DNA from: CAG-698 sp964385755
Lineage (GTDB): Bacteria > Bacillota_I > Bacilli_A > ML615J-28 > CAG-698
Length of the DNA stretch: 58,160 nt
Assembly: GCA_964385755.1 (NCBI GenBank)
Contig: CAYLPZ010000014.1
Coordinates: 1-58,160, forward strand
Direction of reading: 5' to 3'
Shown here: piece after piece, positions 42,509 through 51,686 of the stretch
How the letters are laid out: every line of letters begins with the position of its first letter
Numbering within the stretch: position 1 is the first letter of the stretch
The notes under the pieces: model-generated
Seen by the model: the letters and a program-made list of their open reading frames with translations, nothing else
The model's database searches: none
Told to the model about the DNA's origin: nothing
Program-made: the position numbers and the translations under genes

Positions 42509-42545
42509 TAAAAAATATGCATCTTTATCAATGCATATTTTATTA
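42509..42545 (-). terminator. Terminator of the C39 lipoprotein gene
   Basis: AAATATGCAT (42513-42522) pairs with ATGCATATTT (42531-42540), followed by T-rich sequence on the minus strand. A second, weaker hairpin (TTAAGG/CCTTAA) follows at 42487-42507. Confidence 0.8.
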
Positions 42546-42554
42546 GTTTAGTTT

Positions 42555-44936
42555 TTATTTTGTTACAACATATGTGATATTTCTAGTAACATTTTCTAAA
42601 GTTGATCGTAATACTTTATAATAAACACCATATACATTTGGATCATTTAAAATAAAATACGTAACACCATTTACAATCTCATATCCACGTACACACACTA
42701 AGTGTCCACCAGTTGTGTATGTATGTGACGATCCATCTTCTCTAATTCCCGTGATAGTTCCAGAAATACTAAGACCAACTGGACCAATAGTATTTAATTG
42801 TTCAATCACTTCATCTAATGAATATATTTTATACACTTTTGCCTTAGCACCAAAAGCTCCTGCTGTTATCATATTATATGACCAGTTACCATATGTAGGA
42901 TTATTATGTCCCCTATCAGCAACCATTTGCGCCATGTATTCATGTTCATAAGTATAACCTTTATTAGAAAAATCATACCCTAAATACTTTAGTAACATTG
43001 TAGTAGTTGTTGCGCTACAAATAGATGAACCTATTGTAGGGACATCATGTTGATATAATTTTGGTACATCATATATTACTTTGTTAGAAATATTATTTAA
43101 ATTAGCATTATACTCATAATTGTTGATATAAAATGCAAAACTTACATTAGTCAGTTTAGGACTTTGAGTACTTAAATTATCTCTTTTCATTGTAAAACGG
43201 TAACGAATGGCATCAGCTGTTTTATTATTATTTACTTTAATTTCATCAGTTGCAATTTTAATTAAATCATTTTCCTGATTATAATATAAATTTTCTCTTC
43301 CTAATCCATAATCGCCATATGACACGTATTTACTCCACACGCCACCAACACGTAAAGATATTTCTAAATTACCTGTTGCGTTTTTAGATGAAATGCAAGA
43401 ATATGATCCTACTACCTCATAGATATTTTTAGTTTTGAAGGTATATGAGGTGTAAACACCGCTTAATGCATCATCTTTTAAAACTAAAAATCCGTCTTTA
43501 AGTTCTACATTATCAAAACCATCAATATTAAAGTCTGTTACATCATCTGTATAATTATGAAAATTAATATATTTATCACAACCATCTAAATCAAATTTCT
43601 TTACTAAAATATCATAAGAATAAGATAAACTATTACCATCTTTTGATAAAGTTAGTGTTAAAGTAACAGATCTATCTATTGTATCTTGATATACTTTTCC
43701 ATCATTTGTAATTACACTTTCATCACTTGATGACCACATAATATTAACATCATATATACTTTCATTATATAAATAAAAATTGTCACTAACTTCTGTTGGC
43801 ATAGATATTTTTTGTAAAACTAACTCAAAACATTTTTCTAAAGAAAATGGTTTAATCGTTACTTGATATTCCTTATCGATAAATAATATATCTTCAGATA
43901 ACTCCCACTCTGCATTAAGAGTTAAAGTAACAATTGTATCATCTTTGACATATTTTACTTCGCCTTTGTCAGTTAATACTCTTGTATTAGAGCTACTCCA
44001 GTTTAATAAAATACCACCATAATTTTTTATAAGAGTAATATTTTCGTTTGTTTCTTCAGGGATAATAATTTCATTAACTATTTCTTCCATCTCTTCTAAA
44101 TATGATTTTACAGAAATTATCTTTGTACCAATAAAATCTTCTCCTAAAGCATTAAGACTAATAGTTAACATTATCTCTTTTTCTTCTTCTAAGTTTCTCT
44201 CAAAATCTCCTTCAAAACTATAACTGACATCGATACCATCAATTACAATCACTCCACCTTCTAATCTAGTAGTAATTTTTTCAGGAATTACTTGTTCAAC
44301 TTGTTTATACGCCTTCAAGAAAAATTCACTTATATCAATACCTTCGATATTAAGCGTATAAACTTTTGAAACAGTTTCGCTAGAAAGACTTGCGAAAACT
44401 TCAATTGTAATATTTTTACTACCTAAAAATGGTAATATATTATATTCACTGTCAATACAAGAATCTTTTACTTCATATGTTAAATTAATTTCATACTCAC
44501 CATTTATTATACTTTGTGGTAACACAAGTTTATTATCTTGTGTTTTTATTATAAACTTATCTAAGCTATCATTGATTATTTTTTTATAATCAATTTTAAT
44601 TTCATCTTTTTTAAGGACAGTAATATTATATTCTTTTACCATACCATAACCATTTAGACTAAAATTAGCTTTTAATATAACTAATGTATCTTCATTTTTC
44701 CTAGTAACAACACCTGAGGAACTAATTGCATCATTATTTGACTCCCAAGAAACATTTACCACATAACCATCTATTTCTATGCTTGTTTTAAGTTCTAAAT
44801 CTTCCTTTGTTTCATTTAACAAGACAATACTTTCCTCTGCTTTTTGAATTATTTTTTGGTAATTTACTTCTTCTTTACAACTAACTAATAAAAATAATAC
44901 TAACAATAAAAAATAAAATTTTAAACTTTTTTTCAT
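42555..44936 (-). CDS. Surface lipoprotein with atypical Ig repeats and C-terminal C39-like peptidase
   Basis: A 793-residue lipoprotein (lipobox LLVSC, Cys20). Residues 25-450 hold about five atypical bacterial Ig repeats, recognisable by VSWESNNDAISSSGVVTR, LNWSSSNTRVLTDKGEV and IMWSSSDESVITNDGKV. A beta-sandwich region (about 460-620) matches the front part of the 331-residue neighbour. The C-terminal domain is Peptidase_C39_2-like with Cys640 (SSICSATTTTM), His745 (TTGGHLVCVRGY) and Asn764 (FILNDPN). Family members cleave peptides; the target could be wall peptides or host/bacterial proteins. SD AGAGGAT; a TATAAT lies at 44957-44962. Confidence 0.9.
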   Translation of the reverse strand: MKKSLKFYFLLLVLFLLVSCKEEVNYQKIIQKAEESIVLLNETKEDLELKTSIEIDGYVVNVSWESNNDAISSSGVVTRKNEDTLVILKANFSLNGYGMVKEYNITVLKKDEIKIDYKKIINDSLDKFIIKTQDNKLVLPQSIINGEYEINLTYEVKDSCIDSEYNILPFLGSKNITIEVFASLSSETVSKVYTLNIEGIDISEFFLKAYKQVEQVIPEKITTRLEGGVIVIDGIDVSYSFEGDFERNLEEEKEIMLTISLNALGEDFIGTKIISVKSYLEEMEEIVNEIIIPEETNENITLIKNYGGILLNWSSSNTRVLTDKGEVKYVKDDTIVTLTLNAEWELSEDILFIDKEYQVTIKPFSLEKCFELVLQKISMPTEVSDNFYLYNESIYDVNIMWSSSDESVITNDGKVYQDTIDRSVTLTLTLSKDGNSLSYSYDILVKKFDLDGCDKYINFHNYTDDVTDFNIDGFDNVELKDGFLVLKDDALSGVYTSYTFKTKNIYEVVGSYSCISSKNATGNLEISLRVGGVWSKYVSYGDYGLGRENLYYNQENDLIKIATDEIKVNNNKTADAIRYRFTMKRDNLSTQSPKLTNVSFAFYINNYEYNANLNNISNKVIYDVPKLYQHDVPTIGSSICSATTTTMLLKYLGYDFSNKGYTYEHEYMAQMVADRGHNNPTYGNWSYNMITAGAFGAKAKVYKIYSLDEVIEQLNTIGPVGLSISGTITGIREDGSSHTYTTGGHLVCVRGYEIVNGVTYFILNDPNVYGVYYKVLRSTLENVTRNITYVVTK

Positions 44937-44977
44937 ATCTATATCCTCTATATTTCATTATATCATTATTTTGACAA

Positions 44978-45000
44978 AATAAAAAGGCTACTTTAGCCTA
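44978..45000 (-). terminator. Terminator of the sigma/anti-sigma operon
   Basis: Minus strand: AGGCTA, AAG loop, TAGCCT (44985-44999), then TTTTTATTTTG. The TAG stop codon is inside the stem. Confidence 0.85.
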
Positions 45001-45540
45001 TTTATTATTTTCAAGATAATTGTTCACAATATCAACTAATTTTTGATCTTCTTCAGTAAAAGATCCATATACACTAGTAATATACTCTTCTACACTTACA
45101 CCTTCTACCTGCGTTAGAAAATATGTATAATTAATGATTTCTTTTTGCCTTACAGTTAATTCTATTTCTAATTCACCAGATGGGTTAAAATTTTCTTCCT
45201 TTGTTAGAAACTCGCTAATAAACATTTCACAAATATTTGTATTGTCACAAAAATCTTTAAATGTAATTTCATTTGTTGGCCCTTCTAAATCAAATCCATC
45301 AGATGTTTCTTTATTTTTATTCATTAGTAGCACTGTTGGTGTAATAGTACATAGTACAAATACTGCAACTAAAAACATTATTGTTTTCACACCTAGCATA
45401 GTTCTTTTTAATGAATATGTCAAATCACTGTTTTGTGAATAAGTCATAACATTTTGTCTTACATTATCAAAATTCAGATTATTAATCTCATTTTTAATAT
45501 CATTTACGATAGTTTTTTTATCACTTTTATTTAATTTCAT
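44998..45540 (-). CDS. Putative anti-sigma factor (single-pass membrane protein)
   Basis: A 180-residue protein with a 55-residue cytoplasmic head, one membrane helix (TIMFLVAVFVLCTITPTVLLM, about 53-73) and an acidic extracytoplasmic part. It begins one base after the ECF sigma gene, the standard place for the cognate anti-sigma factor. I see no zinc-binding HxxxCxxC, so it is not a canonical ZAS protein. Assignment rests on topology and context. Confidence 0.6.
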   Translation of the reverse strand: MKLNKSDKKTIVNDIKNEINNLNFDNVRQNVMTYSQNSDLTYSLKRTMLGVKTIMFLVAVFVLCTITPTVLLMNKNKETSDGFDLEGPTNEITFKDFCDNTNICEMFISEFLTKEENFNPSGELEIELTVRQKEIINYTYFLTQVEGVSVEEYITSVYGSFTEEDQKLVDIVNNYLENNK

Positions 45541-45541
45541 A

Positions 45542-46045
45542 TTATTTATTCACCTGTTTCTTAATTTTCTCAAGCGCTTTTTTATATATATAAAAAGTGG
45601 TAGAACGTGGTTCATCAATAATCTGTGCAATAGTTTCAAATTTCATGTTATATATCAAATGATAAATAACCACTTCTTTTTCAATTCCTTCAAGTAAGCT
45701 TAGATAATAAGAAAGTTTTGATTCACCTTTTGATTCAAAGATTGCAAATATTTCTTCTCCCACAAGTTCTTCATTTTTATGCTTTCTGTAATAGTTTATA
45801 GCTAAGTTTCTCGCTATTTGACAAATCCACGCATTAAAATTAGACCCTATTTTATATGAATCTAAATGCTTAATCACTTGTATATATGTGTCTTGCATTA
45901 AGTCTTCTATTATTTCATGTTTTTTTATTATCGTACGTATAGATATGTATACTAATCCTTTTGTATTTTCATAAATTAGATCAAAATACTCTTTTTCTCC
46001 TTTAGCGTACTTTTTCACCCATTTATCAAGTTCACGCTCTATCAT
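45542..46045 (-). CDS. ECF-type RNA polymerase sigma factor
   Basis: A 167-residue sigma factor with region 2 (YFDLIYENTKGLVYISIRTIIKK, DLMQDTYIQVIKHLDSYKIGSNFNAWICQIARNLAINYYRK) and region 4 (LEGIEKEVVIYHLIYNMKFETIAQIIDEPRSTTFYIYKKALEKIKKQ), and no region 1 or 3. Such factors usually respond to envelope signals through a membrane anti-sigma factor, here the next gene. SD AGGAG. The regulon is unknown; the adjacent surface peptidases are candidates. Confidence 0.93.
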   Translation of the reverse strand: MIERELDKWVKKYAKGEKEYFDLIYENTKGLVYISIRTIIKKHEIIEDLMQDTYIQVIKHLDSYKIGSNFNAWICQIARNLAINYYRKHKNEELVGEEIFAIFESKGESKLSYYLSLLEGIEKEVVIYHLIYNMKFETIAQIIDEPRSTTFYIYKKALEKIKKQVNK

Positions 46046-46190
46046 TTTTTTCTCCTATATATATAACAATATGTTATTAATAATTTCTAAAAATAATTAT
46101 TTTTTATTAAGTATACTAAAAAAGACAATTAATTGCAAAATAATTTTAAATATAATTGATATATTAATATCATATATTAATTTTGTATTT

Positions 46191-46213
46191 AAAAAAGAAG
46201 CAAAACAGCTTCT
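46191..46213 (-). terminator. Terminator of the ABC permease operon
   Basis: Minus strand: AGAAGC, TGTTTT loop, GCTTCT (46196-46213), then TTTTTAAA. Confidence 0.8.
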
Positions 46214-46217
46214 TTTA

Positions 46218-46961
46218 TTAGTGTTTAATTAATTTTAAAAGTCCTTTTTCAACTAAAATTACCATTGTAAGTAGAATAATTGTCCATGAAAATACTCTAG
46301 TATAGTCAAGGCTTGCACTTTTCGCAAGAACTATCGCATTACCTATTGTATTCCTCCCTTGGGTTATTACTTCTCCCATTACTAGTGCTTTTAACCCTAG
46401 ACCAAAAGATGTTATTACTAATTCTACTACAGTATTTTTCTTCATTTTTAGAAAAACTGTAAAAATTACTTTTATATTTATATTAGTTATCATCTTGGTT
46501 TCTTCAATAATATCTTTATCAATTTGTTCTAATGCCGCTTTGATTCCTTCAGACATTACTGGAATTATTACAAGCATACAAATAACACTAGGTGCAAAGC
46601 GTTCTTTAACAAAAATTAATAGTAAAATTAAAATTGAGGCAACAGGAGTACTTTTCATTACCGCTAAAATTGGCATAAATATTAAATTTACCTTCTTGCT
46701 TTTAAACATTAGCATTCCTAGTATTATACTTATTATTAAGCTTAGTAATACAACAACTATGATTTTAATTAACGTATAAAAAATAAGCAAAACTTCTTTT
46801 GATGTAAAGATATTTGCTATGTCTTTAATGACATCACTAACTTTAGGGACTAATATGGTAGGTTCTAAAACCCTTAATACTAACCATAATAAAAGTAAAA
46901 AGATTATACCTATAAATATAAAGACAAAATCATTGTTTTTCTTAGTTATAGAACGCTTCAT
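46218..46961 (-). CDS. ABC transporter permease (SsuC/TauC/ThiX-like)
   Basis: A 247-residue membrane protein with about six helices and a permease EAA-like loop (VMSEGIKAALEQIDKDIIEETKMI) of the binding-protein-dependent transporter family, resembling the sulfonate/nitrate/thiamine-precursor group (start WLVLRVLEPTILVPKVSDVI). The ATG at 46961 is preferred, with AGGTGG 11 bases upstream; an in-frame GTG at 46976 lacks an SD. It overlaps the binding-protein gene. No ATPase gene follows before the terminator, so the ATP-binding subunit must be encoded elsewhere or shared. Confidence 0.88.
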   Translation of the reverse strand: MKRSITKKNNDFVFIFIGIIFLLLLWLVLRVLEPTILVPKVSDVIKDIANIFTSKEVLLIFYTLIKIIVVVLLSLIISIILGMLMFKSKKVNLIFMPILAVMKSTPVASILILLLIFVKERFAPSVICMLVIIPVMSEGIKAALEQIDKDIIEETKMITNINIKVIFTVFLKMKKNTVVELVITSFGLGLKALVMGEVITQGRNTIGNAIVLAKSASLDYTRVFSWTIILLTMVILVEKGLLKLIKH

Positions 46962-47841
46962 CGATTTCTTTTCCACCTAAAACAGCACTTTGATATTTAT
47001 TTAGTACTTCGAAATATTTATTAATTTCATCTTTGTAATCTATTCCTTTCAAATAAACAATGTTAGATCTTGGAATAGAATTTTTAATTGTTTCTTCTGT
47101 TAATCCTTGTAAATATGCATGCTCTTTTGCTATTTTTTTTGCATATTCTTCTGGATTTTGATTTAAGTATTCAATGTTTTCTTTAATTATTTTTATTTCA
47201 TCATTTAAACTTCCATTTTTTACAAATAAACAAGCCTGAATTATAATAGGCATTTCTTCTTTAATTTGATTTGCTATCTCAATCACATTAATATTTCCTA
47301 TATATTTTTCTTTAAGTTTAGTAAGTTCAGGCTCACTAGTCATATAATAATCGTTATCATCGTTTTCGCTTAAGAACAAACTAGTTACATCACTTACGCT
47401 ACTTTTATAGTTAATATCAGATGTATAGCCTTTTTTTTGTAAGAAAATATTTAATGCAAGTGCTGGTGCAGATCCATTACCAAAAGCACATACTTTAGCA
47501 TCACTAACATTCTTATTTTCTTTACTTACTAAATATGTATTATTTGTTGTAATTATAGCATCAAGCTTATATGTGGAAATATTATTAACATAAAGTTTAG
47601 CTCCTAGATTTATCGGCGCAATAATCAAATCATAAACTCCCTCTTTAAAAGCTGCAAGTAATGGGTCTTGTCCATTAACATATGTAATTTCAATATTACT
47701 TTCCATTCCTACTTTATATGTAGCAAGAAGAGGCGTTCCAACTGGGGCTATCATTTTCACTTTTTCTTTTTCAGATTTTTCACATGAAATTATTAATACA
47801 CTTAATAATATAATAATTAATAATTTTATAACTTTCTTCAT
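46942..47841 (-). CDS. ABC transporter substrate-binding lipoprotein (NMT1/SsuA-like)
   Basis: A 299-residue lipoprotein (lipobox LIISC, Cys20). The mature part starts KVKMIAPVGTPLLATYKVG and continues with DLIIAPINLGAKLYV and VCAFGNGSAPALALNIFLQKKGY, the layout of NMT1/THI5/SsuA periplasmic binding proteins that capture small organic anions or thiamine precursors. The ligand cannot be fixed. SD GGAG. Its promoter overlaps the palindrome described at 47888-47909. Confidence 0.85.
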   Translation of the reverse strand: MKKVIKLLIIILLSVLIISCEKSEKEKVKMIAPVGTPLLATYKVGMESNIEITYVNGQDPLLAAFKEGVYDLIIAPINLGAKLYVNNISTYKLDAIITTNNTYLVSKENKNVSDAKVCAFGNGSAPALALNIFLQKKGYTSDINYKSSVSDVTSLFLSENDDNDYYMTSEPELTKLKEKYIGNINVIEIANQIKEEMPIIIQACLFVKNGSLNDEIKIIKENIEYLNQNPEEYAKKIAKEHAYLQGLTEETIKNSIPRSNIVYLKGIDYKDEINKYFEVLNKYQSAVLGGKEIDEAFYN

Positions 47842-47863
47842 AGTTTATCTCCTTTTTTTCTTT

Positions 47864-47869
47864 ATTATA
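47864..47869 (-). promoter_or_regulatory. -10 box of the ABC operon (activator-dependent type)
   Basis: TATAAT on the minus strand, with no recognisable -35 at 16-18 bp. The predicted start is near 47857, which puts the palindrome centre (47898.5) at -41.5, the class II activator position of Crp/Fnr proteins. Confidence 0.5.
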
Positions 47870-47887
47870 GTCTTTTTATGATATAAT

Positions 47888-47909
47888 TAATGTAACAATT
47901 GTTACATTA
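47888..47909. promoter_or_regulatory. 22-bp perfect palindrome, probable Crp/Fnr operator
   Basis: Perfectly symmetrical over 11+11 bases, core TGTAACAATTGTTACA, between the divergent regulator and ABC operon. Half-site GTAAC resembles reported Crp/Fnr-family sites (from memory, clostridial HcpR-type GTAACNNNNGTTAC). It also covers the expected start of the regulator's own transcript (TATAAT at 47882-47887), so it could repress the regulator and activate the ABC operon. Confidence 0.75.
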
Positions 47910-47938
47910 TTATAAAATAAGGAGTAAAAGAAAATACC

Positions 47939-48526
47939 ATGGACTTTAATATACTTGATAAATCATTATATAAAATATTAACCTATAATAAAGGTGATAT
48001 TATTTTTAATGAAAACGATACTTGTAATTTTCTAGGCATATGTTTAGAAGGTAGAATCTCTGTTAGAACATTTTCATATGATGATTCTTCCTTTGAAATC
48101 ACTTTGTTAAAAGAAAATGATATCTTTGGTTCTGCTTTAGTTTTTGATAGTTTTCCATTCCTTGGAACAGCTATTTCTCTTACTAAAACAAAAGTATTAC
48201 TAATTCACAAAAATAATCTTTTATCTTGTTTTAAAAATGAAGATTTTTTACTTTACTATTTTAAAGCTCAAGCCAAAAAACATCTTTTAACACAAGAAAA
48301 ATTAAAAGTACTATCACAAGGGACAATACGAAATAAAATATTATATCTATTATATAAAAATAATATTAATAATTCATACACTTTTAAGTCTATTGATTCT
48401 TTAGCAAATTATCTTTGCATAACAAGGCCATCACTATCACGAGAACTTCATAAAATGGAAAAAGAAGGAATTATTACGTTAAATAAACATACTATAATAT
48501 ATAATAAAACGTGTAAAACTAAATAG
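47939..48526 (+). CDS. Crp/Fnr-family transcriptional regulator
   Basis: A 195-residue regulator: a cyclic-nucleotide-binding-like beta barrel (residues 10-100; YNKGDIIFNENDTCNFLGICLEGRISV, LLKENDIFGSALVF), a dimer helix, and a C-terminal winged HTH (SIDSLANYLCITRPSLSRELHKMEKEGII). The PSLSRELHKM recognition helix is typical of this family. The N-terminal Fe-S cysteine cluster of Fnr is absent. It is divergent from the ABC operon across a palindrome. AAGGAG lies 14 bases before the ATG, a long spacing, yet no better start is seen. Confidence 0.92.
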   Translation: MDFNILDKSLYKILTYNKGDIIFNENDTCNFLGICLEGRISVRTFSYDDSSFEITLLKENDIFGSALVFDSFPFLGTAISLTKTKVLLIHKNNLLSCFKNEDFLLYYFKAQAKKHLLTQEKLKVLSQGTIRNKILYLLYKNNINNSYTFKSIDSLANYLCITRPSLSRELHKMEKEGIITLNKHTIIYNKTCKTK

Positions 48527-48541
48527 TCTTACACGTTTTTT
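48509..48541. terminator. Bidirectional terminator
   Basis: ACGTGTAA (48509-48516) with TTACACGT (48529-48536), followed by TTTTTGTTT on the plus strand and TTTTATTAT on the minus strand. The regulator stop codon lies in the loop. Confidence 0.85.
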
Positions 48542-48543
48542 GT

Positions 48544-49032
48544 TTACATTTCAATTTCTCCATTTTCGATTGTTTTTAAAACCTCTTCAATAGCTGCCAT
48601 TATTTCATCAATAAATAAAATATACGATGCAATCATAAAACAAGAAATTACTATCGCAATGATAGCAATTACCATTGCGGGGGTGTTTTTGTTTTCTTTT
48701 TTATTTAATACTAGACTTATTATTGCAAGAATAATTGAAATTCCTTGTGACACAAATGGGACAATACAACAAACAGTTGTTAGTGCTATTGCGATAATAC
48801 TTAGTATTAAAGAAACATTATTATTAGAACTTTTATTGTTTGTATTTATTTTACTTGAAGTAAGTTCAAAATAATACCCACATTTTTTACAAAACCTATC
48901 TTCTTCATTATTACTTTCTCCACAATGTGGACAATTTTTTTCTTTAACAATAGGTACCTCTATTTTTGTGCCACAAAAAGGGCAGAATGCATTCTTTTCA
49001 TTACATTCATTACTACAATTTGGACATTTCAT
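48544..49032 (-). CDS. Double zinc-ribbon membrane protein
   Basis: The ATG at 49032 follows AAGGTG by six bases. The 162-residue product has two N-terminal zinc ribbons (CPNCSNECNEKNAFCPFCG and CPHCGESNNEEDRFCKKCG), a short Asn/Ser-rich linker, and two or three membrane helices (VSLILSIIAIALTTVCCIVPF; AMVIAIIAIVISCFMIASYIL), with DUF4190-like organisation. It is 10 bases after an amidase gene, so it is the last gene of the three-amidase operon. The function of such proteins is unknown; a sensor or membrane-scaffold role is only a guess. Confidence 0.85.
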   Translation of the reverse strand: MKCPNCSNECNEKNAFCPFCGTKIEVPIVKEKNCPHCGESNNEEDRFCKKCGYYFELTSSKINTNNKSSNNNVSLILSIIAIALTTVCCIVPFVSQGISIILAIISLVLNKKENKNTPAMVIAIIAIVISCFMIASYILFIDEIMAAIEEVLKTIENGEIEM

Positions 49033-49042
49033 CAAAAACACC

Positions 49043-51685
49043 TTATCTTTCTGTAATTACAGACTCATAATTATATTGTTTTGTTTCATTTTTATAAGTC
49101 ACAGTCACTTTATATGTTGCTTTAGTACCTTCTTTACATTTACTTACTACTTTACCATGATTATTAAGATTATCAGATGTACTTTCCCAAGAAAATACTA
49201 CATCACTTAGTTGTGTTTTTGCAAAATATTCCAATTGAACTAAAGTAATAAACTCATTCCAACGATTATTTTCACGCATAACTTGTGGACAGTTTTTGCC
49301 AGAGAATGCATTATGTTGTTTAACTCTATCTATTGATAAATCAAACTTTATTAAAAGTTCACTAACTAGTTTTGCAAGCCTTCTCATGACTTCAGTGTAG
49401 TCACATCCTTCATTTACACATGATTCTATGCCGATGCCATTTCTATTACCGCCACCAATGCTCCAAGCATTATATGAAGTATTGAAATATTCATCCCCGT
49501 ATTCATAAGATCCATCACCAGCATGATATGCAACCTCATCAAGTGGTAAATGTTGATAAATACCATCATCACCAACAGTAAAATGCCATGAAATAGATGT
49601 TGAATCAGGATTGTTATTTAAGTTTTGTATATATGTGTTATGCATTGATGCAGTAGCTCCAGCTTTGGAATTTCCTGTATCATGAACAACTATATATTCT
49701 GTTGATTTCTTTATAAGACCTGTTCTTTGTTTTCCATAAGTATAAGGTAATATATTTTCAATTACTTTAGCATTTTCATTTTCATAAAACGGAATATAAC
49801 CGTATTCATCTGCTTTCCATGTAATTAAATTATATTTATATGTTTGTACTGGTAATGAAGATATAGTGTCTAAGAATAATTCAATCTTATCCCACATATT
49901 TTCAAAATCTTTTAACAAGAAATTAAAATGTAATGGTATCTCACCTTTATATTTTCCAAATGTAATTTTCGCAACTACATCAATTCCTTGACTGAAAATA
50001 GGATTACCGATATACTTATCAATTTTAAGATTATTACCATATTCATCAAGCCATAATATTTGTGTATCATAATCATCATAATAATCAGGGAAAACTGTAT
50101 TTTCATCTATTAATCCATTTTCTCCAACATTATTTTTAATCCATAAAGTAACAGGATCAATAATATCAGTTAATGTCATTCCTAATACTTCAAATTCTTT
50201 TTCATATGTTCTTTCTACTCTTGGTTCATCTAAGCACACAGTATAATAAATAGTAATCTTAGAGTCTTTTAATGGTCTATTATACTCTCCTTGGCTGGTT
50301 AATATTTGTTCATCACTTGTATACCATTTAACATAACTATTACCATAATATCCATTATATTTTGTAATAATTGTAAGTGATTTATTTATAATTCTCCCAA
50401 ATTGATCAATAAATTCATCAGCTAATTCTTGAACTGAAGTCCCTATAACAGTATATTCAAACGTCTTAGATTTACTTTTGCCATTATTATAGGCAGTAAC
50501 AGTAACTTCTACAACAGTATCAAATTCTACAAAGTCTAGTAAACCATCAGGCATAAAGATGCTTTCATCACTAGATGACCATGTAAATGTTGTATTTGTT
50601 TGTGGGTTTTCTAAAGGTAAGACACATTCATAAGCCCCACATGTCCCTGCCTGACTTATTGCCCAGTTTAAATCCTCCTCTAATATGTCATAAGATGTAA
50701 CATTAACAGTTATTTCTTTTGTAATATTAGAATATTCTTCTATAATTGTGATAGTATAAGTTCCTTCTTTTAGCCCTTTTAAAGTTAAACCATTAACAAG
50801 TATACCATCAGAGTTCGCTATAATTTTAAATGAAACATCACAATTATTATCATAATTTAAGTTTACACTTACCTCATAACCTACTTTAATTTCTTCACAT
50901 GCAATTTCAAAATCAGTTATTACTTTAACTACTTTAATATTAACAACTATTTCTTCACTTGTTTCTTTATCAATAACTTTAATATATCCTAAACCTTTTT
51001 CAAGGCCACGAATAGTATTATCAATAACTAAGATATTATCTGAACTACTTACTATAACTTCATCAAGTTTTCTATTTACAGTTAGTAAATATTCATTTCC
51101 AAGCAATATTTCACTTTCACATGTTACTTGTAACTCTTCTTTTTTTCCTTTAATATTTATTTCGACTTCCTCTTTTAGTTTAGAATATTCTTCTAGTACT
51201 GTTAATACTAGTTTACCTTCTTTTAGAGGATTAATTGTAATTTTATTATCTTTTAAAAGAATGTTTGCTAAAGAAGTATCGTATGTAAGAACAAAAGATT
51301 TACTACTTTCATCATCAACTATAATTTCTAATTCTAAAGTTTGTCCAAGATTGATATCAGATATATTGTTAACTTTTAATGTGTTAGTTTTCTTAACTAC
51401 ATTATATGTAATACTTACTTCAAAAGCGTCATAATTTATAGTTACTTTACAAGTACCTACTTTTACTGCTTTAAGATTACCTTTACTATCAATTTCTAAA
51501 CAGTCATTTTCTAGTGAAAAGGATAACTTATCGTAACTAATATTTGTGTTAAGTTCAACTTTTTCACTTTGACCAACCTCAATTGTTTTTTCACTTTGAT
51601 TACACTCTAAATATATTTTTTCTGGATTACATGATATAAATGCAAAAACTAAAAAGAGTGTTATAATAGCTATTATTTTTTTCAT
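49043..51685 (-). CDS. Lipoprotein amidase with Ig-like domains (third in operon)
   Basis: The ATG at 51685, giving MKKIIAIITLFLVFAFISC, starts one base after the preceding stop codon. An 880-residue lipoprotein (Cys19). Residues 20-340 hold about four BIG2-like Ig units; two or three atypical Ig units follow (FTWSSSDESIFMPDGLL, VKWYTSDEQILTSQGEY). The Amidase_2/PGRP domain spans about 640-820: His668 (YIVVHDTG), His791 and Cys799 (KQHNAFSGKNCP). An Ig-like cap ends the protein (SWESTSDNLNNHGKV). Expected to cut the MurNAc-L-alanine amide bond at the cell surface. Overall design identical to its two upstream neighbours. Confidence 0.92.
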   Translation of the reverse strand: MKKIIAIITLFLVFAFISCNPEKIYLECNQSEKTIEVGQSEKVELNTNISYDKLSFSLENDCLEIDSKGNLKAVKVGTCKVTINYDAFEVSITYNVVKKTNTLKVNNISDINLGQTLELEIIVDDESSKSFVLTYDTSLANILLKDNKITINPLKEGKLVLTVLEEYSKLKEEVEINIKGKKEELQVTCESEILLGNEYLLTVNRKLDEVIVSSSDNILVIDNTIRGLEKGLGYIKVIDKETSEEIVVNIKVVKVITDFEIACEEIKVGYEVSVNLNYDNNCDVSFKIIANSDGILVNGLTLKGLKEGTYTITIIEEYSNITKEITVNVTSYDILEEDLNWAISQAGTCGAYECVLPLENPQTNTTFTWSSSDESIFMPDGLLDFVEFDTVVEVTVTAYNNGKSKSKTFEYTVIGTSVQELADEFIDQFGRIINKSLTIITKYNGYYGNSYVKWYTSDEQILTSQGEYNRPLKDSKITIYYTVCLDEPRVERTYEKEFEVLGMTLTDIIDPVTLWIKNNVGENGLIDENTVFPDYYDDYDTQILWLDEYGNNLKIDKYIGNPIFSQGIDVVAKITFGKYKGEIPLHFNFLLKDFENMWDKIELFLDTISSLPVQTYKYNLITWKADEYGYIPFYENENAKVIENILPYTYGKQRTGLIKKSTEYIVVHDTGNSKAGATASMHNTYIQNLNNNPDSTSISWHFTVGDDGIYQHLPLDEVAYHAGDGSYEYGDEYFNTSYNAWSIGGGNRNGIGIESCVNEGCDYTEVMRRLAKLVSELLIKFDLSIDRVKQHNAFSGKNCPQVMRENNRWNEFITLVQLEYFAKTQLSDVVFSWESTSDNLNNHGKVVSKCKEGTKATYKVTVTYKNETKQYNYESVITER

Positions 51686-51686
51686 A

